Origin: Plantago elongata
Lineage: Eukaryota > Streptophyta > Magnoliopsida > Lamiales > Plantaginaceae
Assembly: GCA_036897095.1 (NCBI GenBank)
Contig: JAYMSP010003299.1
Coordinates: forward strand, 1 to 20,282
DNA: 20,282 nucleotides
Reading direction: 5' to 3'
Program-made: the position numbers and the translations under genes
Shown here: positions 11,343 through 19,559 of the stretch, piece after piece
How positions within the stretch are numbered: the first letter of the stretch is position 1
How the letters are laid out: each line of letters begins with the position of its first letter
The notes under the pieces: model-generated
The model's database searches: none
What the model saw: only the letters and a program-made list of their open reading frames with translations
What the model was told of the DNA's origin: nothing

Positions 11343-11453
11343 TTTGTTGTTGTGTGCTTTTATTTAAGTTCGTCCAGGATTTCAATATTGTAGCTTTTTG
11401 TTTGTTTTCACTTTCAATCATGTATTAGGGTTGTAATGATCTTGTTCTTAGAT

Positions 11454-11482
11454 GTTGTTGTTGTTGTTGTTGTTGTTGTTGT
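11454..11482 (+). repeat. (GTT)n microsatellite
   Basis: Nine perfect GTT units plus GT, in the 3' flank of the transposon ORF remnant. A simple repeat with no coding role. Confidence 0.95.
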
Positions 11483-11749
11483 AACTGATTCCATCTTAAT
11501 AAATTCTAAAACTTGTTTTAAAGATGCAATTTGATTAATTTCAACTTTCAACAACTCTTAGAATATGTTAAGCTTGTTAAAAAAATTAATTTTTTTAAAA
11601 AAGCATTAATCATGGTCGTCCGGATGACCATTGGACATTATTTTCGATTGCAATGGTCATTAGAATGGTCATCGCCGATGACCGCTACTATTCACGGTCA
11701 TTCCTATGACACATTGGGAATGGTCTTAAGTCTATCACTTATAACTTAG

Positions 11750-12182
11750 GGTGTTTAGTTAAGAATCATCGAAGTTTTTTATAATTTTAAAAGTAAATGT
11801 TGACTACATAAACGTTACGTATAATTTAATATTTTTATTAAATATCAATTCAATTATATTGAGATTAAATATACACAAACCACCGTCCAGAAAAAACTTC
11901 ATATATGTGAATATTAGGATGAACGTATAGTGTTATATAAAAATACAATGAAAAATGTTCTTTTAATTGTAAAATGTGCAATTTGTGTGTAGAATTGATG
12001 TAGATTATTATTTCTCAGAAATGTAATTTTTCTTTTTTAATTTGTAATGTATCTAAGTTATGCGGTATGGTTAAAAACACCAATTTTACAAAGTAATGAA
12101 TAAGGAATAAACAATTCTTATGTTACTAATATTTAAAGTTGTGTTCGAGTACGGACTAAAAGAAATTTTAGCTTCGCCCCCG
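11750..12182. other. 3' part of the hAT-like element, non-coding
   Basis: AT-rich sequence with stops in all frames. It ends in the right terminal repeat TAGCTTCGCCCCCG (12169-12182). Just before it, at about 11600-11745, GGTCAT/ATGACC words recur in both orientations; this may be the subterminal region of the nested Harbinger-type unit. Confidence 0.5.
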
Positions 12183-12336
12183 ATCGAAATTAACCTCTTT
12201 AGTATGTAGTTCGATAGAAAAATTTATCCGAAGTGTAATTAATATTTAAAAAAGTCAAAACTTAAATAGTCTTATAAAAATGGTGAGAGATTATTGGACT
12301 GTTTCACACGCATTTAATTAAAAGCTTTAGTAAATT

Positions 12337-12420
12337 GACAACGAAGCGCAGTTCAATTGGTAAGACGTCTCACCTCCAATTAAAAGATTGTGGGTTTGAA
12401 TCACCCTTTAATCATTTTAG
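12337..12420 (+). repeat. tRNA-like SINE-type sequence, copy 1
   Basis: The sequence opens with GACAACGAAGCGCAG. TTGGTAAGACG follows (tRNA D-arm / pol III box A-like), and later GGGTTTGAATCACC (box B-like). Then come TTTAATCATTTTAGG and a run of nine A. It agrees with the reverse complement of 13449-13530 at about 80% of positions. The stems do not form a good cloverleaf, so it is a tRNA-derived repeat and not a working tRNA gene. Confidence 0.65.
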
Positions 12421-12541
12421 GAAAAAAAAATTTAAATAAATTAATATTCATCAGCGTCCATATTTATTATACAAGAATCTTCGATAAATTATTATTTCAC
12501 TCACGTAAAATTGAAACGAAACGAAGGAACTACATTATCAC

Positions 12542-12603
12542 ATGTCCAATGCCAACGAAACAATAGGATAAGCATGATGGATGATGATATGTTTCCACAT
12601 AAG
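12542..12603 (+). repeat. Direct repeat, copy B
   Basis: Second copy of the repeat at 9444-9495. It carries a few extra bases after ATGTCCAATGCCAACGAAAC and an extra GAT in the GATGATGAT run, and it ends in GATATGTTTCCACATAAG. Confidence 0.6.
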
Positions 12604-13223
12604 TGTCAGCTGGAAGGTTACTTTTATTATTCAACTCAGACAAACTAGCTTAGCTCCCATTAATTGGTAGGTTAATCATATGATTTACGTGATTCCTTCT
12701 ATTATTGTCAACCCTACCTATCAATTGGGGTACTAAACCTTTTACGAATGTGACCGGTCGACACGCTAAAACCATATACTACATTTCATAATTATAGAGT
12801 GGTGTTGTATCGTCCCAGAATTTTAAATCAGTTTCATAGAGTTTAAAGGGATTGAGAACGTTATTCATATCAACAAGATACACCTTTCTTTTCGGGAATC
12901 TGTCTAGAAAAACTTCATAGTTAAACGTGCTTGCTCTGGAGTAATTCTATGATGAGTGACCAACTAGAAAGTCTCCCGATTCGCACATAAGTGAAGTCAA
13001 AGTGTGTGGAAAATGACTTATGTTGATACAATGGGCTAGTATATCATCCGGAGATATGTCAATTAGTGAGTCGGGGCTCGGATCGATTAGTTTAATCAAT
13101 TTGTACTAATTAAAAGTCTATGAACCAATTAAAATGGACATAATGAGGCTATGAACGTGTTAATTATTGAACGTAGAGAAGTTGTACTCTTTAGAGTACG
13201 TTACGTGACCAATTAAACCAGGG

Positions 13224-13244
13224 ATCCACAGGATTCCTGTGGAT
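13224..13244. repeat. Short perfect hairpin
   Basis: ATCCACAGG is followed by ATT and then CCTGTGGAT: nine perfect base pairs around a three-base loop, lying between the inverted tRNA-like copies. No run of T follows that would suggest a pol III terminator. Confidence 0.7.
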
Positions 13245-13448
13245 GATGGGTGGCCATGCTGGTATGGTATATATGTAATTTATAATATTATCAGTTGATA
13301 GATCCCTTAGAAAAACGAACATATTTTTCTCACAAGAAAACAATAAAGTGTCCATTCCTAAACCTACCATGATCTGATATATATGGACGAATTGTGAGTG
13401 ATTAATTAACTTTAAATCCAAGCTATTAGATCCTTCTAAATTATTTTT

Positions 13449-13530
13449 TAAAACGATTAAAGGTGACTCAAACCCTTGGTTCATTAGTTGGAATTGAAAC
13501 GTCTTACCAACTGAGCTGCATTTCGTTGTC
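13449..13530 (-). repeat. tRNA-like SINE-type sequence, copy 2 (inverted)
   Basis: Read on the minus strand it begins GACAACGAAATGCAGCTCAG and continues TTGGTAAGACGT, a closer match to tRNA box A (GCTCAGTTGG) than copy 1. It then has GGGTTTGAGTCACC and TTTAATCGTTTTA. It is the inverted partner of 12337-12420 about 1.03 kb away. Either two independent SINE insertions or the ends of one inverted-repeat element would explain this. Confidence 0.65.
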
Positions 13531-14982
13531 AGATTCTTTTGAATTGTTGCAATGAGTATTGTTGTTAACTTGTAACCAAAAAAAAAATCCCACCCCCCCT
13601 AATTATAATTATTATCATTATTATTTTCTATCACATTTCATCGTGTTTGGATCGTTGGAAAATTAGAGAATAAGATACAAACCTGTTTTCAAACAAACTA
13701 TGGCACAATTAATCACTAAGCCTTCATTCACTTCGTATGCAAACTCGTACAATTCAGTTCAGATCAATTCAGTTTTGACAAAGAGATCAGAGCTTAAATC
13801 CTTTCTATTCAAGTTTAAGAATGTCCATCCACATAGTAATTTATTTTAAGTCAAGGTTGCGTTGTTGCAATTGAGCTCGAACCTAGACATATTTCATCAA
13901 TGATTGAGTTGAATTTCCATATATACATCAACGTGTATTGTAGTACTAGGGCCTATTTAATCGAATCCACACCCAAATGGTGAGTTTATCATTGGATTTT
14001 GTATCGTATATGATAAGTGATGTTGTATATGTCGAACTGAAGTTCCGGTTTACAACAATTGTAAACTTTACGGTAATAGATAATTGATGAGCTAATCAGT
14101 AGCTATAGCACCAACACATTGAAGGGTTTATGATTCTCAACTAGTCAATTCGATCTATGTCAATCTTAAACCACAAACAATATTTTATATAGAAATATAA
14201 TGAAAGCATGATTAAGAAATGATCAGTAAATCTGAAAGTGGAAACGTAGATCAATAGGTCTGTAATCTTATCATAGCTGGAACTCCACTTATAAAACAAC
14301 AACATGAGCTAAAGTCATTACATAAAAGGTTAAATCCATTCAATTATTTTAGTTGAAACTGGCGTTAACCATCTCTCTAATTTGTCAACATGTACTTCAT
14401 CCATATTCCATTGGCCATGGATGACACTAGTGTCTCTTTTGGTGGTATTTATTGATCTATCTTTATATAGCATTTTCTCCATTGTATGAGGATTATTTGT
14501 CACTTTGTTTGTATACGTAGGATAAAATTGACATCCACTTCCATTTTGTGATTCCAGCTAATAACCATGTGTTCTTAATAATTCGTATCATTTCAACTTG
14601 TAACTTTGGGACGGCACTCGAAACTTAAAATTCATCCGTTTATATAGTTTGATACTAATATTAACGTTTGTATATGTTATTACTTGAGACGGTTCGAAAT
14701 GTTTTGTTCTGAATTTAAATTGAGAAAACTCTATTTCAGTTATATTTTTTATACAAAATTTCAATTGAAATCGAATTTTCTCAATTTGAATTCGAAACCA
14801 AAATACTCTAATATGTCAACTATGCATAAAAATTGTGTAGAGCTATGGAAAAAAATCATTTATGCAATTCATCTTCACGGTGAGGAATGTTTGGCATTTT
14901 ATTAATATCGATGGGTCAAACGGGTTAATTGTAATTGATTTCTCTTTTATTTTATTCTCAAATTTATGTGTGTCCATGATGA
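13531..14982. other. AT-rich intergenic spacer
   Basis: No gene, RNA or complete element recognised. There is a run of A and C followed by an ATT-rich tract near 13578-13628. Open frames are short and have no protein-like composition. Confidence 0.55.
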
Positions 14983-15097
14983 AGGAGGCGAACCTTTTGG
15001 CATGCTGATCGAGGTGGGGAGCGCCTCCCCAATCAGCGGTGGCGGAGGAAGCCTGATGTCGGTAGGAATCATCGAGGGCAGGAGCAGAAACCCGACC
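14983..15097 (-). pseudogene. Degenerate copy of part of copper amine oxidase exon 1
   Basis: The minus-strand translation gives SAPALDDSYRHQASSATADW then GGAP, matching [21 protein letters not shown] then GGAA in exon 1 of the amine oxidase at 8061-8226. The DNA match is strong over about 75 bases (identical blocks GATTCCTACCG, GCCACCGC and TGGGGAGGCGCT) and weaker on to CCAAAAGGTTCGCC. It lacks the ATG, the exon end with its donor, and all downstream exons. It lies about 6.8 kb upstream of the real exon, on the same strand. The frame is open across it and into the neighbouring GGTTC-rich repeat, giving a chimeric 157-codon frame (14843-15316) that is probably not a gene. It is either a relic of a tandem duplication or a fragment carried by a transposon. 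Confidence 0.8.
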
Positions 15098-15737
15098 AAA
15101 CAGAACCAAAAACCGAAAACTAAAATTGCGGTTCTGGTTCCGAAAACTACACTGTGCGATTTCAGTTCCAGAACCAGAACCGCATTGTGCAGTTTCAATT
15201 CCGGTTCTTAATTTTGGAGAACCGCAAACCGAACATGGAACCACCAGTTCCATGCAGTTTCGGTACCAGGAACCGACGGTTCCATGCAATTCACAAAATT
15301 TTAAAATTAATTTCATATATATTTATAATTACATATATAGTTATAATATATATTTAATAGACTTATTGTTACATAACGTATGTATATAAATTCAATTATA
15401 TGCACCAAGTCACAAACGACCTTTTATATACACTAACACTATAATTAATTAGTGTTGGAAATTACAAAAATATATATAATTAGTTAATAAATAAAAAAAT
15501 TTAAGTTGCGATTTCACGATGCAACTGCACATTTATGGTGCTTTGAACCGCACGGTTCAAGACCGCATTATTCTGGACGAGCAGTTAAGAGGTTCAAACC
15601 GCGCGGTTCATGCCAGTTACAGTTTTGGAACCGAACCGTGCAGTTTTGATTTCGGTTGCGGTTCCAGGTCCCATGCCAAATCGAACCGGCAGTTCCGGAA
15701 CCAAAACCGGGCGGTTCCAGGAACCGCCCGGGTCTAG
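15098..15737. mobile_element. Palindromic GGTTC/GAACC-rich repeat, probable non-autonomous DNA element
   Basis: Two blocks (about 15098-15300 and 15535-15737) packed with GGTTC and GAACC words flank an AT-rich core. Local palindromes include TTGCGGTTCTGGTTCCG (15125-15141) facing CAGAACCAGAACCGCAT near 15168-15184, CCGCGCGG at 15598-15605, and a perfect hairpin GGGCGGTTCC-A-GGAACCGCCC at 15709-15729. CTAG follows eight bases later (15734-15737), reminiscent of a Helitron 3' end. But the next base is A, where T is expected, and I could not find a 5' end or clean terminal repeats. Superfamily undecided (hAT MITE or Helitron). Confidence 0.5.
15709..15729. repeat. Perfect 10-bp hairpin at the edge of the GGTTC-rich repeat
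   Basis: GGGCGGTTCC, a single A, then GGAACCGCCC. It is the strongest hairpin I noticed in the window by GC content and is followed by GGGTCTAG. Confidence 0.85.
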
Positions 15738-15881
15738 ATTCAATGCTTTATTTTCATTCACAAAAGCTCAAGGCCCATTTTTAATGATAAACTCCTTTTT
15801 TATGCTCAGTCTCTCTTCTACTCTACTCATGTTCAACAATTCAGAACTGAACAACAACAAAACAAGAAAGAAAACAAGTAT

Positions 15882-15940
15882 TAGACTGATCAAACTATCC
15901 ACCACGACCTTCAGTACCAAAATCCTCTCTAAAAACAACC
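15882..15940 (-). pseudogene. Fragment of a cytosolic glucose-6-phosphate dehydrogenase gene (intron end plus exon start)
   Basis: After an acceptor-like CTACTTGCAG (15949-15940) the minus strand reads VVFREDFGTEGRGG, a stop (TAG, 15896-15898), then FDQ. This is the highly conserved G6PDH block that normally reads FREDFGTEGRGGYFD; the FRED form is, from memory, the cytosolic type, while plastid forms have FSED. Tyr has become a nonsense codon, and homology stops right after FDQ. An acceptor at the front implies a genomic fragment and not a processed cDNA copy. None of the other G6PDH exons is in the window. Too short to be functional. Confidence 0.75.
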
Positions 15941-16376
15941 TGCAAGTAGAAAACTGAATCTTATAAGTTATAACTATGGTAAGAAAAGAAGCGTAAGAGA
16001 TTAGATGATTAACACAACAGATTAAGCATATAAGAAAGAACAAAAAAGTACATGATGTGCCATCCAAAATCCAAAACACATATCAAGAGAAGTATGGCCA
16101 TAAAGACAAACCTTGTGATCCTTCATTGCGATTGCGATTATCTTCTCAGCAAGTATTGAGAAGTGAACAACATTTATCAGGCAGAAACAAAAATGATTAC
16201 GCAAAACATACCTCTAAGAATCTACTTAGACCTTAACCCCCTTACACAGCCCATAAAAATTAAAAAGTAAAGCAAGAGCTCATCCAATAGCTCTTTTGCT
16301 GCAATTCAACTCAATAATCCAACACCATACACAAATTAAAGACCTTTAGGTAAACATCGGAAGAAAATTAACATAC

Positions 16377-16500
16377 CTGGTTCTGGGGAATTGTGGCAAC
16401 CATTTACCCCACTTTGGAGGATTTACAAAACACCAGATTCGGGCCAGTAATTGAAGCTTCCCTTTTTTATCAGTTGCCGCACTCACAAGTCTTCCAATAT
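16377..16500 (-). pseudogene. Unrecognised exon-like segment
   Basis: A 124-nt segment bounded on the minus strand by a good acceptor (TCCTGTTTCTGCAG) and a good donor (CCAG|GTATGT). Only one frame is open, giving IGRLVSAATDKKGKLQLL, ARIWCFVNPPKWGKW and LPQFPRT, with a composition that looks like real protein (W and P in context). I do not recognise it. It could be another captured or decayed gene fragment next to the G6PDH piece. It could also be part of a spliced 3' UTR of the receptor kinase, because a donor-like AAG|GTAAAC lies at 17318-17317. Confidence 0.4.
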
Positions 16501-16506
16501 CTGCAG

Positions 16507-17439
16507 AAACAGGAGAAAACATTTTGGCAGAATAGTGAAGAATAGCAAAGCAATTCAAATTATTATTACTTTCCAGAGAAGCTCGATCACTGACTATATT
16601 ATGACTAAGCATCTGTTACTGAAGCTTGTTCTTCAACTCAAATACAGTTTTTAAAATGAAAAAGGAAGTTAAACACACCAAGGATTAAGCAACTACAGCA
16701 TTTTCCATACTTGCACAACACATAATCTGAATGGTTAGTACAAAATACATTTCTCAATAGAATTATTAAACACATCACAACATAGTAGAAGCTATAAAAA
16801 CCTATTCACTAGGCAATAAGTGTCAAATCCTACACATGGTAGCAATGGAAGCCTATTCTTTAACTAGGCAAGTCTCAATATCATCAAATCCCTTGAAGCA
16901 AAACTTGAATTATGGTCATTGCCTTCCAAAGGCTTTTCTGTTCTTGATTTCAAAGATTAGGATGAAATAGATTGAACGAAACATTTACAGCCACGTGTTA
17001 TAATTCAGTTGTAGACTAGAGCCACCTAAAAAGTTTATAAACGTAGATTAAACAAACAGGTATTGATAAGTTCTTATAATACATGTGCGTATAAAAACTT
17101 TCCGAACATTTATATCCACATGACCACATTGTTGGTTTTTAAAGAAAGTTTACCATCTCAAAAGTGGGCGAGTTACTGCATCGTAAGACACTATATAGCT
17201 ATTATAAAAACAAACAAGAAAAAGGAGATTTATAAATGAGCTGGATGTGAAACTATCGTATCATGTGTATTTCCAACAAATGCAGCATTCTGTAATCAGT
17301 TGCCTTAAGAAGTTTACCTTACAATATGTCAAGATCCTCAAAGAATTGTCTGCTTGATTTCGAAACTGTGCACTCCAAAAAAAGTTTAACTACACAAATC
17401 TGAGAAAGAAAACTAAAAGAACAATCAATTCTTCAAACT
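16507..17439 (-). other. 3' flank of the receptor kinase gene
   Basis: AT-rich and without coding potential. It must contain the 3' UTR of the kinase gene. I found no clear poly(A) signal close to the stop, and a donor-like site near 17317 leaves open a spliced 3' UTR. Confidence 0.4.
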
Positions 17440-19383
17440 TCAAACCATTTGCTCAGGGAGAGGAACGGTTTCACTATCTTCGTCTCTATCAATGATGCTT
17501 TCTGTCGGAGTTAACGTACACAAGTCCTTGGCTCCTGCATTCTCACCTATCAGCACTGCCACAACCTCCCTCATGCTAGGTCTACGAAGAGGATCCGGGT
17601 GACAACAAGACAGCCCCAATTTCAACACCGCCTCAATCTCCTCCAATTCATACTCCCCCTTAATCCTCTTATCCACTGCCTCAGCTAACTTACCTTCCAC
17701 ATACATCTGCCTCACCCAATCTATCAACACTTCCTCCTCCTCCTTCTCAACCGCCATCTCAAGAGGCCTACGCCCACACACCACTTCTAACACCACTACC
17801 CCAAAGCTGTAAACATCACTACCCTCAGTCGGTGAAGCCAATGTAGCCACCTCAGGGGCAAGGTAACCCAACGTCCCGACAACTCTAGTTGTATTAGGCA
17901 CTTCCCCATGCGTATACAGCTTCGCTAACCCAAAATCGCCTAATCTCCCCCTCATATCACTGTCTAACAAAACATTACTCGACTTAATATCCCTATGCAA
18001 AACCACTTTATCCCAACCATGGTGTAGATAATGCAACCCCTCCGCAACATCAGCCAAGACCCTTCTACGTCTCTCCCAACTCATAACCTTCTTCGGCTTA
18101 TCAAAAATCCACTTGTTAAGACTACCATTCGGCATGTAATCCAACACCAACAACAACTCATTCCCTTTCCTACACCAACCCCTCATCTGCACCAAGTTCT
18201 TATGCTGCAACCTACCCATACTCGAAATCTCAGCCATAAACTCCCTCAACCCCTGCTTCGAGTCATGATTCACACACTTCACCGCCACCTCCATCTTATT
18301 CTCCAACACCCCTCTATAAACCTTCCCAAATCCACCAGACCCCAACAACTCCTCAGCCGAAAAATGCCTTGTCGCTTCACGAAGCTCGTCGTAGGAGTAT
18401 CTATGAGGCCAATACTCCATCTCCCAATCCTCAACCACATCCTCCTCCAATCTCTTCCTCCTCCACCAAAACACCAAACACACACCAACCACACCAAAAA
18501 AAACCACAACCCCAACCACAATCCCAACAATCCCACCTGGAGACAACGAATTCGACTCACCCCCGAGCTCGAAAACCGGCAAGCCCGTAGTATTAACATC
18601 CCTAGCCAAAACACCAGCATCATCACTGTAACTCCACGCCAAAACCCTCTGCGCCTCAATCCACTGCGTCTTCGAAGCCGAGAATCCAACAAACATCCGA
18701 TCACCAACATAATCCCCAATTTGCTCGTCCCTATACGACAACATAGCCCTACTCGGCCTCTCCATTCCAGCCGGAGCAATCGTCACATTAATCTCATTTC
18801 TCAACCCGTCAAACTCAATCCACGCGTGCACATTCTGCCCATTCCTCATGTTCACCGGCACAAACTGAGACCCGTTGTAGTACCCAGCAGTTTGCGTAAC
18901 AACAGAGACGATGCTATTGAGGTCAATTCCGACATGGTTGTTATCCGGATCGTTGAATTCCGGGTTGAGACCGGTGTCGAATTCAACAGCGAGAAGTGGA
19001 GCGGGAGTTTGCGGAGAGGAGTTGAAGAGGCCAAAGTACTGGCCGCCGAGGGCGGTGGGGAAGGAGGTGGAGTTGGAGAGGAAGAAGGCGAGACCGAAGC
19101 CAGGGCTGGTGGAGATTTGGGGGAGGATTGAGAAGACGAATTGGGTGGAGAAGGAGATGGTGGAGTTGGAATTGGGTGATCGGAATTGGATTGGGGAAGT
19201 GTGGAAGGCGCGGCCGATTGAGAACTGGTTGGAGTCGTTGGTCAGGCGGATGACGGGGGGTTCGAGGCGGGAGTCGTTGGTGAGGGTGATTGGGGTTGTG
19301 GTGGTGAAGGAGTTGTGGAGGAATTGGAGGGAGGTGGTTGGGTGGAGGTGGAGGAGGAGAAGGAGGAGCAGGTGGCAGAGCAT
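17440..19383 (-). CDS. L-type lectin-domain receptor-like kinase (LecRK-S.1-like), intronless, 647 aa
   Basis: A plasma-membrane receptor kinase. I chose the ATG at 19383 because it is followed at once by a signal peptide (MLCHLLLLLLLHLHPTTS); an in-frame ATG at 19530 would put 49 non-hydrophobic residues in front. Residues about 18-252 are a legume-lectin ectodomain. It has AVEFDTG at 132-138 and NDPDNNHVGID at 144-154, the region holding the metal-binding Asp/Asn/His. Many N-x-S/T glycosylation sites are present. A membrane helix (GGIVGIVVGVVVFFGVVGV) lies at about 283-301 with WWRRKR after it. The kinase has GSGGFG (348-353), catalytic Lys369 (VAVK), HRD with Asp465, DFG with Asp483 and APE at 509-511. 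It is thus an RD kinase with all key residues. WEMEYWPHRYSYDEL and VNHDSKQGLREFMAEISSMG match my memory of the LecRK-S.1 group. Ligand unknown; family members act in immunity and stress sensing. No frameshift or truncation. Confidence 0.96.
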   Translation of the reverse strand: MLCHLLLLLLLHLHPTTSLQFLHNSFTTTTPITLTNDSRLEPPVIRLTNDSNQFSIGRAFHTSPIQFRSPNSNSTISFSTQFVFSILPQISTSPGFGLAFFLSNSTSFPTALGGQYFGLFNSSPQTPAPLLAVEFDTGLNPEFNDPDNNHVGIDLNSIVSVVTQTAGYYNGSQFVPVNMRNGQNVHAWIEFDGLRNEINVTIAPAGMERPSRAMLSYRDEQIGDYVGDRMFVGFSASKTQWIEAQRVLAWSYSDDAGVLARDVNTTGLPVFELGGESNSLSPGGIVGIVVGVVVFFGVVGVCLVFWWRRKRLEEDVVEDWEMEYWPHRYSYDELREATRHFSAEELLGSGGFGKVYRGVLENKMEVAVKCVNHDSKQGLREFMAEISSMGRLQHKNLVQMRGWCRKGNELLLVLDYMPNGSLNKWIFDKPKKVMSWERRRRVLADVAEGLHYLHHGWDKVVLHRDIKSSNVLLDSDMRGRLGDFGLAKLYTHGEVPNTTRVVGTLGYLAPEVATLASPTEGSDVYSFGVVVLEVVCGRRPLEMAVEKEEEEVLIDWVRQMYVEGKLAEAVDKRIKGEYELEEIEAVLKLGLSCCHPDPLRRPSMREVVAVLIGENAGAKDLCTLTPTESIIDRDEDSETVPLPEQMV

Positions 19384-19500
19384 GGTGGTGGATGGTGGCT
19401 GTTGAGAATTTGATGAATTGAAGAAGAAGATGATGACAAGTTTTGGCTTTGGCTGGATTTGGTCAGACATTTTAGGTCTATGATAGTGACAGCAAATGTT

Positions 19501-19559
19501 TTTGTCAAACCACATTGGTAATTTAGTCAACAGGTGGACTGAGGAGTAATTTCGGTCAA
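19501..19559 (-). promoter_or_regulatory. Cluster of W-box-type motifs upstream of the receptor kinase
   Basis: On the minus strand TTGACC (19554-19559), TTGACT (19525-19530) and a weaker TTTGACA (19503-19509) fall within 60 bp, about 120-180 bp before the start codon. TTGAC[C/T] is the core of WRKY binding sites. Such clusters are common in defence-gene promoters, so the placement fits a lectin receptor kinase. Consensus matching only; TTGAC is frequent by chance. Confidence 0.4.

Larger units (their letters stand above)
9559..12190. mobile_element. hAT-like element with target duplication (element 9567-12182, 2616 bp)
   Basis: The left terminus is CAGAGGCGAAGCTA (9567-9580). The right terminus, reverse-complemented from 12182, is CGGGGGCGAAGCTA, so the two match at 12 of 14 bases. 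They are flanked by ATCAAAAT (9559-9566) and ATCGAAAT (12183-12190), an 8-bp duplication with one mismatch. Length 8 is the hallmark of hAT insertions, and CAGRGGCGRAGC-type ends are common in plant non-autonomous hAT elements. No hAT transposase is visible. The interior from about 9760 to 11750 looks like a nested or captured Harbinger-type unit holding a broken SANT/NAM-associated ORF. The sequence suggests an old, immobile insertion. Confidence 0.7.
12421..13448. other. Spacer between the two inverted tRNA-like repeats
   Basis: AT-rich and without a convincing gene. It holds direct-repeat copy B (12542-12603) and a short perfect hairpin (13224-13244). A 97-codon open frame on the minus strand (13191-13484) runs into the tRNA-like repeat and resembles no protein I know. 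Confidence 0.5.

Noticed and set aside
12337..12420. Functional tRNA gene
   Set aside because: Box A and box B-like motifs are present, but acceptor and T-arm stems do not pair properly, and the same sequence with the same tail occurs again at 13449-13530, so it is a repeat.
13191..13484. 97-codon minus-strand open frame
   Set aside because: It starts inside the tRNA-like repeat and covers a palindrome; no recognisable domain.
14843..15316. 157-codon minus-strand gene
   Set aside because: Half of it is translation of a GGTTC-rich repeat and half is the amine oxidase exon fragment. There is no promoter or splice support, so it was kept only as a chimeric open frame.
15519..15957. Plus-strand frames of 72 and 115 codons
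   Set aside because: They are translations of the GGTTC/GAACC repeat and the antisense of the G6PDH fragment; no independent coding signal.
18031..19131. 366-codon open frame on the plus strand opposite the receptor kinase
   Set aside because: It is antisense to a well-supported kinase/lectin coding region. Its Pro/His/Asn/Arg-rich composition is what the complement of that codon usage produces, and it shows no domain.
19384..19530. Upstream in-frame ATG extending the receptor kinase by 49 residues
   Set aside because: It would bury the signal peptide behind a polar stretch, and the W-box-type motifs overlap it. The ATG at 19383 directly precedes the hydrophobic leader.
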